Part shown: piece after piece, positions 21,245-32,275 of the stretch
Position numbering within the stretch: the stretch's first letter is position 1
How the letters are laid out: each line of letters starts with the position of its first letter
NCBI RefSeq assembly: GCF_035083965.1
Contig: NC_089725.1
Location: forward strand, 25,863,925 to 25,927,924
DNA length: 64,000 nucleotides
Source of the DNA: Branchiostoma lanceolatum
Lineage: Eukaryota; Chordata; Leptocardii; Amphioxiformes; Branchiostomatidae
Reading direction: 5' to 3'
The notes under the pieces: generated by a model
What the model was told of the DNA's origin: nothing
Seen by the model: only the letters and a program-made list of their open reading frames with translations
Databases searched by the model: none
Translations under genes and position numbers: made by a program

Positions 21245-22560
21245 AGAATGAATCTCAAATTCTAGTGAAAGTTTTTCCCGGTATTGTATTACACGAAGAT
21301 ACTGTTATTCAAAAGCAGGGGCCATTCTACTCTAGATGATATGATGTAGTGTTGTTAGGCATTTTGTCAGCAATGTAAGTTTTGTCGGATACATATGGCA
21401 CATACATACCGGTATATAACATGACACAATTAGCTGAGAATTAAGAAATAAGAAATTGGTAATGTAATAAATTCTTGTGTTGTAAAACATTGATGGTGCA
21501 ACTCTAATAGGAAGAAAACTGCCACTATGATAGCTGTTCATTCCCTTTCCCTGTCTGCACCCAGTGTGGTTGTTGAGGATGTCAAACTAGTCCAGTTGAT
21601 TTTTTCACATCCATATGTGCATAGTTATGGCTCCAGTGTTATGGCTCCAGGTAGGATCTGTGAACTTCAGTTTTCCAAATAAGGTGGCTGTAGTCATTCA
21701 GACAAGAGTGCTGTGCTTCCCCTATCACACTGTCATTATCTATATTCTGGGAGTCTCCCTGAAACCCATCAACAATGTGCATGGAATAGCAACGTTTCTA
21801 AAATACATGGAGAGGGTCACTGTGTGAGGTTTTCTGGGTGTAAAGTTGTATGCATTCCATTTACTACAATGATTACAAACGTGTGATGAGTTGATGAAGA
21901 GGCCTGCAGTTTCCTGAGGTTGTTGGGTCATTACCACTAGAATGGACACACGAAGAGGAAAATCAATTTTCACAATTTGCCTAAGCTTGATTAAGATACA
22001 AACACTGCCTTTTTACACTTTTTGATTAATAGTTGGGTATTTTCGTCATGACTGTTTTCTTGTTCTCTACAACAATGGATGACAGAATCTGTGAAAAACA
22101 AGGCTCCCAGCTTCACTTTCATCACTGATCACTGTATATCTCAACTTCTGTGAGAGGCCCTGTATTTCCTGTGCTAACATGTTTGTAGCTATGGTGTATC
22201 CCTACCTCTGGCCATGTCACTTTAGGTTTCTGACACCAGGTTTTGATGCTATTAGTTTATAAGGGTGTGTTTTCCACACTAGTTATGTGAAAAATGAGGA
22301 GCTGCATTTGTCTCCTATTTTGTGCCACAGATAGAATGTCCCTGTTGATATGGTGTTTTAAGTTGCCCTACTAAGCAAATGCTGCAAGATAAGTGTAGTG
22401 CAGTATTATCTAGCACTGTTAGCAAAGCAAAAGTAAATAGCAAAGGAATTTTTTGCTGTTGAAAGCCAATGAGGATTATCTTGGTGTTATAATTTATAAG
22501 GTGGGTTTATGTCAGGAATTGTATTTGAGTATTTTATCAGGATCTACAATGAAATAAACC
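21245..22560 (+). other. CLPTM1 3' UTR with AATAAA at 22553
   Basis: About 1.3 kb without coding signal follows the CLPTM1 stop codon. A canonical AATAAA stands at 22553-22558 on the plus strand. A roughly 95-bp piece of this UTR (22195-22289) recurs at 23281-23374. Confidence 0.55.
22195..22289. repeat. Segment duplicated at 23281-23374
   Basis: Both copies read tgtatccctacctctggcca, then a diverged gtcacttt.ggtttctg.cacca, and then ttttgatgctattagtttataagggtgt. The first copy lies in the CLPTM1 3' UTR. The second lies inside intron 3 of the convergent GPI-peptide gene, in the same orientation. Confidence 0.8.
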
Positions 22561-23010
22561 ACACTACTATTAATTGGAATCTGTACTATTTTATCGTTAC
22601 TATGCTTCAACACCTAAAACCGTGACACAGTGAACCCTGAGACTAGTGGTCGCATCTAGAAGTTACAGTAGCCATGTAGACCTGTGCTAAAAGTTGTAAC
22701 ACGGAAAAATTTGCACGTTGTAAGTGCAATGTAAATGCTGTTGATGACAATTCTGACAATGAACCACGACTCCTATATCCAGATGCAGATCCCTTATAAT
22801 TCATTTCGATTAGAGTTTACTTGTACATGACAAAAACTGTATATGATAAGTGAAATCCATTGACCATGCACACTAAGTCTGGTCTTTTCTTCGATAAGTG
22901 CATCCAACAAGGATGAGGAGAAAACTGCATATTAAAATGCTACACGAGCCTCTACCCAAATCTATGCCATATTTGATTGACAGCTAGTAATGTCCAGCAG
23001 TCTGTCAGCC

Positions 23011-26000
23011 TCAGTGTGACAGCAGGAAGGCCATCAGTGCCGGCATCAGGACACTCAACAGTGCCGCTGCAAGGCCGGCTGCTCCGCCGGCTGGAAAGGC
23101 AAAATTACACGCTGCATTTACATTGTATGGTACAACATGCAACAAACACAGCAGTGTTGCACCAAAAATTCTTAACAGTCTTAGAGTTCAACTAATCTGA
23201 ATAGCTACAATTGCAACTATAACAACTCCTTTTGCCAGTCGGATACGGCCTTTGCAACTGTAGATCTGCTTGGAGATTAGTGTATCCCTACCTCTGGCCA
23301 GTCACTTTGGGTTTCTGGCACCAGCTTTTGATGCTATTAGTTTATAAGGGTGTTGTTTTTCACTCTAGTTATGTATGACGCAACATGCAACAAACAGCAG
23401 TTTTGTCACTGTTGCACCAAAAGTCAAAAGAGTTAATCTAATCTGAACAGTTACAGTTGGCAATAAAAATTCGACCGGAAAGATGGCCGCTATTTACAGT
23501 ACAAAAGCTACTCAAGCAACTGGATAGGTATTGTCGATACGTCGTTGAAGGTTAGACATGGACAGGTAATAGGATACACAGTACACAAGTTAATCAAGCA
23601 ACTGGATAAGTTTTGTAAGGTCAGACATTTCAGATAGCATCAGATATCTTTCGTCAGCCGGTGTTTCATGTAAAGCTATCAGCGGATGTTATCTGAAACG
23701 TCTGACCTTATAAAACTTATCCAGTAACAGTGTACTGTGTATCTTATTACCTGGATGTCTGACCTTCATCGACGTATCGCTACTATTCCATTACACTCAT
23801 AGTCATACTGTAATTTTCCAATCGTCTGACAAAAAAGGACGACCCCTTCCCCAAGGACATATATAATGGAGTGACAGTGTTCAACGTTACCTGGTGCGTC
23901 TGTCGACACTGCCATGGTGTTGTTCATGGTGGTGGGGCTCATCGTGGCTGGAAATGTCAAGAACATACTCAAGATGTGAACACTTGACAAGTATACATTA
24001 AGATATGATCGTATTAACTACATTTAAGACTGTAATGGGTTGCAAATGCTTGATGAGCGTTAACAGCCCCGGACAAATATTTGGTGACGCATACGGTACC
24101 TGACACCGATAGGAAACGTACTCCTTGGTACTCCGTAGACTCAAACTGACATCGCAATTAAAGATGCGACTTTCGCAAGAACTATCAGCATCAAACAAGG
24201 ATTCTTTATTTGTTTTTAAATGTACTCTGGACATGTTGGCCTTGTAAAGGATGCATCGATCCTGTTGCCAACACCTCTCAGATTTCATTCCGTGAAGTTT
24301 AATAAAGAAAATAAATAAAAAATCGACCGAGGTCTGCAGCACCTGTATTTGAGTATAAACGCCACCGTACTCACTTGTTTGCGCCCCCACTTCAACTGCG
24401 CATTTGGTCACGAAGACGGCAAGCACTACAGCAACGAGGAAAGCCTGCAAGAATATTCATTTTTTTAGTTCAACAAATTGCACAACAGCCTTAAAAGATC
24501 GCGTCTACCTTACATTTTCTAAACTTATCGAGAAGAGGGCGTGGTGACCCGGTGTGATCGGCTAATACTTTGGTCCCAAATCCAATCCGGGGCCGGGCCG
24601 GGCTGTTTGCAAAAACGAAAAACATAAAATGCATATCAAGAAAATATACAATATATGGTAAGGAGTAATTGTTTTACGTTTTGTGTCTTTTGTTGTCTTG
24701 TATATCAGATTGGAAATGGGACCGAAGCATAAATCGCGATCCTTTCCACTATCGGCTATAGAAAATGAATTGCGCTTCGAGTTTGGCCCGCTTTAAGTTT
24801 CTGGCTTGATGGTTGCCAAAAAGAACCAGAATATCTTAGTTTTCATTGTGTATATAACAAGCATTTAGTTACGTCTGTAGCAGTCAATATCCGGTAGTCT
24901 GACCCAAAGCAGCACTGCGTTTTTGCATGGTACTCTCATGTCCACAAACATTGCGCGACTTTTGTCCTTGCCGTCGGCACTACAAACCCTGTGCCAGAGA
25001 GGCCTACCTAATTACAAAACAAGAAGCCGGGCTTCTTAATGGCAAGCGTCTTTCTGATAGCTCTGTAAATACTCCGTGAAACAACTTGAGCGATTCAAGA
25101 AAGCTTTGAAACCATGAGTCAAGTGAGGACCACCCATTCAGAGACAAATATGTTTAAGTAAATTGAAAGCAACGAGAGCAAATACAGACTGTATCATCAT
25201 GCTTGCCTGATACGCGGGACTTGAGTACAAATGGACAGAAACGCAAGCGAGATACTCATTTTCTATTGTCCGTGATTCACAAAATCCTAAATCACTCTGT
25301 ATATTTTGTCCCTTGGACGCAGAACCCGTAGTACAGATGCTCAGGCTCTTTTCAAGTAGGGAGGAAACAAAGCCAGGTGAAACAACAAGATCAGATCCCT
25401 CTTTCAATATTTACCTTTCCAAACATTCTTTTGTTTCGTTCAGATTATAGCAAAAGGACGACATTTCACGGACACGAAAAGGTTTTCCGGAGTTCGCGAT
25501 ATAAACACTGTGCGGGCTTTCAGCGCGTGGAAACCCGACGCTAACAATAACAACTTGAACGGAGACTGTCAACCTTTTCTGGTTACCTGAGGCAGACGAC
25601 ATCAGACCAAAGGAGCCTTTATAAGGCATGGCATCTCGCTGTGTAAACGAAAGGCCTCGAAGGACACGTGCTGACGTCAACCTACAACTTCGTTAAGGGG
25701 CAATGGTATACGTAGATCCGGCCAGCGCCAAGCGACTGACAAATAACTTCCCTGGTCCCCGGCACAAACCTTGCCAAATTCTGCCTGAAGAGGTATTTAC
25801 CTGCTTCGCTAAGCAGAAGTGTAACGTTATATAAAGTCACGGGCTCTTGTGAAGACAGTCGGCCATACTATAATAGATTAGACTTGAAATCAGTATCGAG
25901 TTACATCTTTTTCCAGCAGGTGTTCTGAGACCGACTCTCCTGCCTCAAGACCGCCAAGCTGCCGTGCCGTCCTGCTGCCCTTACGTTGTTAGATTTGACG

Positions 26001-26458
26001 TGGTCAGTGCGTATTCTCCCACATGGTAGCTTTTAGATTTATTGCCTTGGTAAACAACATGTGTATTCACCACTGCTACCGGCACACAGAGTCCCGCCCT
26101 GCTACTAGAACTCAGATGGACTCGGCTAGGCCACGTGTACACAATACTAGTATTTCACGAGTATTACTAAGGCCCTGCAGAAATACTGCTAAAACGTGCG
26201 CACACTGACCAAAATAGTACTATAAACGAGACAGCGCATTTTTTCCCAATGGTTTGTGGACTGTTGTAGTAGTGAAGTACGGGAAAACAGAAAGGAAGAC
26301 CCAATAAATCCGATCCGTTTTTGTCTCCGGCAGTCCCCGGCTAAAATTCTTACAGGCGTCGACCAGCAAAAAAAAGCATCTAAGAGAACAGTGCATCATC
26401 GGAGTCGTCATGACATTCCCTCTGTACTGAGACATGTTTCACTTACCTTTGCGAACAT
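23011..26458 (-). CDS. Predicted tiny GPI-anchored Thr-rich surface peptide
   Basis: Four minus-strand exons give one unbroken frame of 72 residues: 26447-26458 (MFAK), 24375-24444, 23891-23947 and 23011-23090 (stop TGA). Donors are GTAAGT, GTGAGT and GTAACG; acceptors are TTGCAG, TTTCCAG and CTTTCCAG. Intron phases 0, 1 and 1 fit exactly. The product has a signal peptide (MFAKAFLVAVVLAVFV, cleavage likely after VGA, about residue 25). A mature segment of about 20-25 residues follows (QTTTMSPTTMNNTMAVSTDA) with seven Thr, two Ser and one sequon (NNT). Then come small residues (PAGGAAG) suited to a GPI attachment site, and a hydrophobic end (LAAALLSVLMPALMAFLLSH) with no charged cytosolic tail. 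This is the architecture of CD52 and CD24: a very short glycosylated peptide carried on a GPI anchor. I recognise no sequence family. The ATG has A at -3. The gene is convergent with CLPTM1. Confidence 0.75.
23118..23467. repeat. Local duplication in intron 3 of the GPI-peptide gene
   Basis: The segment at 23118-23215 (caacatgcaacaaacacagc...ctaatctgaatagctacaa) recurs diverged at about 23368-23465 (caacatgcaacaaacagcag...ctaatctgaacagttacag). Between them sits the copy of the CLPTM1 3' UTR piece. Confidence 0.6.
23540..23775. mobile_element. Foldback MITE, 'caactggata' family, full copy
   Basis: The left arm runs cgttgaaggttagacatgga...atcaagcaactggataagtt...gtcagacatttcagatag. The right arm is its complement and ends ggatgtctgaccttcatcgacg. 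The centre is near 23650. It lies in intron 3 of the GPI-peptide gene. Other copies or halves occur at 27.5, 28.6, 29.0, 40.1 and 63.4 kb. Confidence 0.75.
24451..26446 (-). other. Intron 1 of the GPI-peptide gene, no gene seen inside
   Basis: Two kilobases of DNA with short open frames on both strands. A TATAAAGG-like word occurs on the minus strand near 25620 and a TATATAAAG word on the plus strand near 25833. Neither is followed by a recognisable coding exon. Confidence 0.35.
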
Positions 26459-26529
26459 CTTTGAAACTTGTTGTTGGGAAGCTGTGTCAGGATGAGAAAA
26501 AGGCGCGCACACTCGTCAGACGTTACACA

Positions 26530-27530
26530 GCCGAATGACCGTTACAGTGGGGTTCTGGGATTTCTGTCTGCTGTCTGATTACACAGACCAAGTACCCGAC
26601 TGTAACTCTACACCGCTGTACAAGACTTGTTTACTGACGTCAAACTTACAATGGGCACCTTAGAGCTTTCTGTGGTCGGATCGACACGGTCCAACTTAGT
26701 TTAAAACTAAATGATTATACAAGGAGGTAAATGTTTAGATTCTTGTGAGATACAACGTTAGCGGAAAAAAAGTGGCCAGCTTTATTTTTTGGAGTTACCG
26801 TAGTTACAGTATCACATAGACGCGCTCAACTTTCTCAAAAGTGGTTTAGCTTGCTTGCTTTGAATTTCTTGCTTAATTGATTATCGCTTAAGTCAAGTGG
26901 TCTTTTCGCATTACTTTCGTGGCCCCAGAATAAGAGAAGTGAAACGGAGTCTAAATCTAATGGAGGATTTCACGGGGGAAATTGGCCGGCACGACATACC
27001 CATGGCCGGGAGGGATTGTGTGCACCTAGGACGCCGACAAGAAATGTAATCTCATCAAAGTTCTTAATCCGGGAAATCGTATTGAGCGAACAGGACAGAG
27101 AGCTGAGATTGTTCAGCTGTTACGGATACAGAAAAGTGGGGTAATTTCATCATGATCAGTAACAAACATTGATAAACAGAATGATCCAAACAAAGCGCAA
27201 CTTTGATCTGTAATAACACAGATCTACGAAAATTCCAACAAACCAAGCATTTGTAAATTTGCTAAAACTCGCGCGCAGCATTTTCGACGCGTCTTACTGA
27301 AAGCCCAGGGCGTGTGTACATGAGCGCTTTTGTCCTCAGCAGGACAAACGTACTTGTCCTGGATAAGAAGCTGAATTCATCCTGAGAACAGATGCTGGTA
27401 GTTGATGAATTATTAGCAACTTGATTGATATGTGATCGAGGAGGGATAGACCATTGGGAGAATTCGTTTCCGCTTGTGCTATGAACGTACAAAGCTGACT
27501 GATTCCTGGTAACAAACGATTTTAACAATC
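26530..27530. other. Intergenic stretch without recognisable gene
   Basis: This lies upstream of the GPI-peptide gene and downstream of BPNT1. Short open frames occur, but none has splice-bounded or family-like sequence. The promoter of the GPI-peptide gene should lie at its left end; I could not place a TATA box there. Confidence 0.35.
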
Positions 27531-27532
27531 GA

Positions 27533-27668
27533 GGTTAGTCACTGACGAAAGATTGCGGATGCTGTCTGAAACGTCTTGTCAGTGACTGTTTCAAAATTAT
27601 GTCCAGTTGCTTGAGTAACTGTCTTTTGGCGTATCTTATTACCTGGATGTCTAACCCTCATCAACGAT
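27533..27668. mobile_element. Partial foldback MITE, 'caactggata' family
   Basis: It contains cactgacgaaagattgcgga, tgctgtctgaaacgtcttg, tccagttgcttgagtaactg and tatcttattacctggatgtc, ending in aaccctcatcaacg. Only one arm of the palindrome is kept. Confidence 0.6.
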
Positions 27669-27810
27669 TTTCACAATCCTTTGGTATTTCAAAGCACTTT
27701 TTAGTTCTCTACAACTACACAAAGGTGCACATTTCTACTTACATAATATAATCTTCAACAAACAAACAAACACACACACACAGAAGTTTGTACAACTGTG
27801 GAATTTGACT

Positions 27811-27816
27811 TTTATT
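27811..27816 (-). terminator. Candidate BPNT1 polyadenylation signal
   Basis: TTTATT on the plus strand gives AATAAA on the minus strand about 500 bp after the BPNT1 stop codon. Confidence 0.35.
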
Positions 27817-28312
27817 TGTGCCTCTGGGATGCAGTATATTCTATTTGTATACAAAATGGTATTTTTTCACCTAAAACACCAACAATCACTGGGTCACAGA
27901 ACAGAACTGTTTCTTGTCATTAGTAAAAACATATTTCCATTAATCATGTACATTTTTTGACATAAACTGGAATTTCGGGTAGCAATTTCATTTTACTTGT
28001 ACCTGAACAAAATCTTAAACATCATTGACATGATTATACAAATGTAGCAGCATGTTGCTTGTGCCCACAATGGCTAGTACACTACCTGATGGTGACTACC
28101 CTCCCAAAACAAAACAAAAAGTCTATTCCCACTTCTTATAGTCTATGCTTTCCAAAGCCTTTCTTTCTTTCTTTCTACACCTGATGACATTTTATAGAAA
28201 CTACTGTAATGTCCCATTATTGCAAAGTTAATCTCTTTTCAAGGGTCTTTATTGCAAAGTTAATCAGAAGATTTCCAGCAATTGATTATTACAAACGGGA
28301 CTTTGTTTCTAG

Positions 28313-31300
28313 TCAGGGTTTCACAGCTTCCTTCACCGACTCAGGCATCCTGCTCAGGTACCAGTCATGGTCGCTGTACGTGGCCAGAACACCTCCAGTG
28401 TTGGGGTGCTTCACGTCCTTGTGGTACTGCAGGGCGTTCCCGTGGATGTCCGTCAGCCTGCCTCCCAGGGCATGGAGGATGGCCTCAGGTGCGCAGGTGT
28501 CCCACTTCTTGCAGCCAGGTGTGGCAAACACGTACGCGTGAGCCTTTCCCTCTATAACCAGCAGCACCTGTATAAGTGATGATGACATAATCTTGGTATG
28601 AAATGTCGTCAAAATGCGTCGATGAAGGTTAGACATCTAGGTAAAACTGTACAAAAGTTCCTCAAGCAACTGGATAACTTTTGTAAAAAGTTAAGATACG
28701 TTTTACAAAACTTATCCAGCTGCTTGTGTAAGTTTTTTATTGTGTATGCTGTCATAAAGTTTACTAAAAATCTTACATATTAGGTGATTGCAACACATGG
28801 TTTCTATAGCAGACGTCAATGAATCATAGTTCTTATCATATGTTATACCTTACAGCAGGTAGACCTAAGATCTATAAGCGACAACACAATCAGCGCTATT
28901 GTCTCCACACCTTGTGCCCAGCTCCTCCCACCCTGAGCACTTCATCAGGCTGCATGGCCTCGATGGAATCTGTCACCAGCTTGTTGGAGTGGGATCTAAA
29001 ACACATCAAGTGTATCCAGGTAACAAAATGATGGTACAGGTACATTGATGAGGGTTAGGCATTCAGGTAATAAGATATGCAAGGTAACAGTTACTCAAGC
29101 AACTGGATAGATTTTGGACAGAATCCACTATCTTTGGTGACAAATAAAATATACATGTAGTGGATGCTATCTATCTGAAACATCTGAACTTTTACAAAAA
29201 TCTATCCAGTTGCTTGAGTAACTTTTGTATTGCTGATGATATATTTAAAACATACACTGGTAGTATATGCCATCATTCCAAAGTAAAAATACCAAGTGAC
29301 CCAAAAGTCCAAAGAAAGAGCATGAATTTCACCAAAAAACTCAAGACACTGTCTTAGCCTCAATGTTTTTGTACCACTATCAGATATCATAAAATTGACA
29401 GAATGGTTGTCCCTTATTTTGACTTTGAGAAGAGGGAATCTTGACAGCAATAATGCAAACTTGTTGACATGTAATTTAAACAATAGTTTACCTTGTGGTG
29501 GTAACAATCCATTTATCAGCTGGAGGAACCAGACGTTCCACACCAAATGCTCCAAGTCCAACGATGCCCCACATGGTACGACCAAGAGTCGCCCCTGGAC
29601 CAGCCTTGTAGTTGTAATAAGGCTGGTTAATCACTCCTGCTACTGCCTTCCCTTTCACTGCCACACCTATCAACACTGTTACATGGTCCAGGAAACCTGG
29701 GGAGGAAAAAAAAGTTATCATTGTCATGTTGAATCTTTTTCTTCTTGATTTTTACTTCTTACTTTGCATCATATCTGTGATTTGGTCTTGACTTTTACAC
29801 ACAATTATTCACTGTCAATACTGTCATGGCTCGTTCCACGTCCATAGAGTACTTAAGACGAAAAAGCAACAATAATACGTACCCAATAAACAAATACCCT
29901 CTAAAATAGAAGGTCCCAACTCCCAAGTACTAACCTTGTGTATATTCCTTAGTGCCATCCAGAGGGTCCACCCATACAACCACCTGTGAAGGATATGGCA
30001 ATGAAACAAACTGATCAGCACAATCTTCTGAGACTACTATTCTCAAATTTTCTATATAAATCAGACCTCCATTTAAACCTTAGAGGAAGGACAAAAATGT
30101 CCCATACCAACTTCACACCATCGCTCTCAAAGCCAAGTGATGGCTCGTTCAAGGCCAGTGAGTTGAACATTTCAGGAAATGTTGATCAGTAGGTGACTGC
30201 AGATTTCTCCTACACAAACTTACATCTTCATCCTTGACAGACTGGAGGTCTTGAGGACAAACTGCTTTCAACACCTCCTCTGACAACCCAGTCACCAGGT
30301 GCGACTCATCCACTGTCTCATCTGTTGGCTCCTTTGATAACAGAACAAGGAAAAATATAAGACAAAGGAATGAGGGAGAAATGAAGACACAAGTTTCAGT
30401 GTCCAGTCAATAGATGATAGAAAACAATAATCAACACTGTCTCATAAAATGAAGCACAGTGCTTTTTCTCCTCAGAAAATATTGCCACACTAATAACAAA
30501 ATTATTAACTTTTAATCAAGTCGTTATCGATACTATAGTTGTCTAAGACTATCAAAGTTGCAATGGTCCAATGGAGCACAAATCATGCATAACAGTTATG
30601 TATAGAAACTACAGGAGTGAAAGAAATCATTTCCTGTGTCTCACCTCCTCCCCTATGATGGTGACTTTAGGAAACTGTCTGGACAGTGACTGTACGATAC
30701 ACTCCTGAGCAGAGCGGTCAGCCTGAGTCTGCAGGTCATTCTTCCCATCCTATTATGAGAGCAAATGACATCATATTATAACCTGAAAAAAACCCACAGT
30801 ATTTCCAACTTACAATACTGATTGGAACATGGTCAGTAGTGACTTGTGGGCGGGGCTTTCATAACATGTGTCATTTAAAGCCCATTTCCCAGCAGGGCAC
30901 TAGTACTAGTACTTTGTTGTTACAGTAATAACAATTTTTTTCATGTGACACACTATCAATAAAAAATAGCTTGTTGGCTTTGGAAATTAATTGTATTGAA
31001 AATGGCTTATTCATTGCTGGAAATGCAAAGTCATTCTGAGTACAAGCAAAATGAAGTGCTAGTAATAGTAGCAGACAAACAAAGGGTAAGGTTACTACTA
31101 GGGGCATAGTCCAATCTGCCTCTTTACACAAATTGTCATGAAATTAGCAAGGAGAAAGTGCACGGTCATGGTGACATACTTCATGCTGAGGAGACATAGT
31201 CATGATAGTGGCATAAACGTAACTACATCAAGGCTATTGATAGAATGTTGCTGTCAATAAGATTCTTTTGCTCTAGTTAATAGGATGTTCCTGACAAAAG

Positions 31301-31769
31301 TATTTTATTTATTTGTTACATTTAAAATAAAATTTATCATTACAAATTCTTCTTCTGTTACTTTTTTTGTAAGATGTTTACATTCAGCTAAAAAGGAAGT
31401 GGGGTTGCCTGGACGTTGAGACGCAAGTTGGGGGTAATCAAATCCCCACTAAGAAGTGACAATCAAAACACCACTAAGAAATACATAAAATGCTCCCAGG
31501 GGAAAACTTTTCTGTGGTCACAAGGAGGTTAAATATCAAATGCTCTTTGCTCTTATAGCCAAACTTTTGCAGGTAACTTGTCGGCAATAATAATAAACGA
31601 TAAATATACAAATGAATGTAAAATTTTGTATCATAATTTTTACCTTCTCTACCACCCCCAGCTCCCCGCTGTCGAACACATTCCTGACGATCGTTCCTGC
31701 CTTTTCCGCTACAGAAACCGATGCGGCCACCAGTCGGAGCAGTAGAGGAGCACCTGTGTTACCTGCCAT
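28313..31769 (-). CDS. BPNT1: 3'(2'),5'-bisphosphate nucleotidase
   Basis: BPNT1 removes the 3' phosphate from 3'-phosphoadenosine 5'-phosphate (PAP), the by-product of sulfotransferases, giving AMP in the cytosol. It is a Mg-dependent, lithium-sensitive member of the inositol monophosphatase superfamily. Seven minus-strand exons join in frame: 31644-31769, 30645-30749, 30224-30331, 29935-29983, 29492-29696, 28911-28995, 28313-28567. They encode 310 residues (human 308). The metal-binding motifs are present: GEE after [18 protein letters not shown] (the DPxDGT signature), and [17 protein letters not shown] (the C-terminal WDxxA Asp). Other conserved words are [14 protein letters not shown] and RSHSNKLV. 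Foldback MITEs sit in the introns flanking the 28.9-kb exon. The gene is head-to-head with SCYL1, 506 bp between start codons. Confidence 0.96.
28612..28740. mobile_element. Foldback MITE, 'caactggata' family, in BPNT1 intron 6
   Basis: The left arm gatgaaggttagacatctag and ctcaagcaactggataactt is followed, after a short centre near 28690, by the complementary acttatccagctgcttgtgt. This copy is shortened. Confidence 0.7.
29040..29235. mobile_element. Foldback MITE, 'caactggata' family, in BPNT1 intron 5
   Basis: The left arm reads ttgatgagggttaggcattc, ggtaataagatatgcaaggt and ttactcaagcaactggatag. The right arm reads atctatccagttgcttgagtaac. The centre is near 29150. Confidence 0.7.
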
Positions 31770-32275
31770 CGCCACACTGTGTAATAGTAATCTGGGCAAA
31801 TTAAACATTTCTACATGTGAGTACAAGTGTCCGTATGGTCAGAAATTCCCGGTATTTATCAGGAGGTATGATGTGCCAGAACAGCTGTCTTCAAATCAAC
31901 AACACTTGTAAACTATGAAGGTGCAAAATCTTAATAATCCAATCAAATAAGATTATTTAATGTAGTGTTCTAACGTTACTGTCTGTTCAATGACAAAAGT
32001 GACCTTAAATGTGATGAAAAGATCTAAAACCACAGGAAATGACTGATATTTATTCCTGTCTTATAACGCTATCATTCCTCCTAACAAGTTTTCTCTCAAC
32101 TTTGACCTAACGTAGTGTGGCTGTGTGATTTTACGACAAAAATACAAACTTTACGACAAATTCTGGTGCGCAGGTACGAAATCTGTGCACTCAAAAAGTT
32201 TGCAGACGTGAAAGTGTGGGGAGGGGCGACAAGATATTGATAGATCATTGATGTTTATCTCTGAATTACTCCGCA
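31770..32275. promoter_or_regulatory. Bidirectional promoter region, BPNT1/SCYL1
   Basis: The interval between the two divergent start codons is 506 bp. No clear TATA box or recognised motif cluster was seen. Confidence 0.5.

Noticed and set aside
23998-24450. A 150-residue single-exon minus-strand protein
   Set aside because: The reading continues through a clear GTGAGT donor into non-coding-like sequence and would start at TTG within the acceptor. The spliced four-exon model is better.
25617-25840. Promoter of a further gene (TATAAAGG on minus, TATATAAAG on plus)
   Set aside because: No recognisable exon follows either word. A donor-like CAGGTAACC after a short ATG frame near 25590 does not fit the phase of the next exon.
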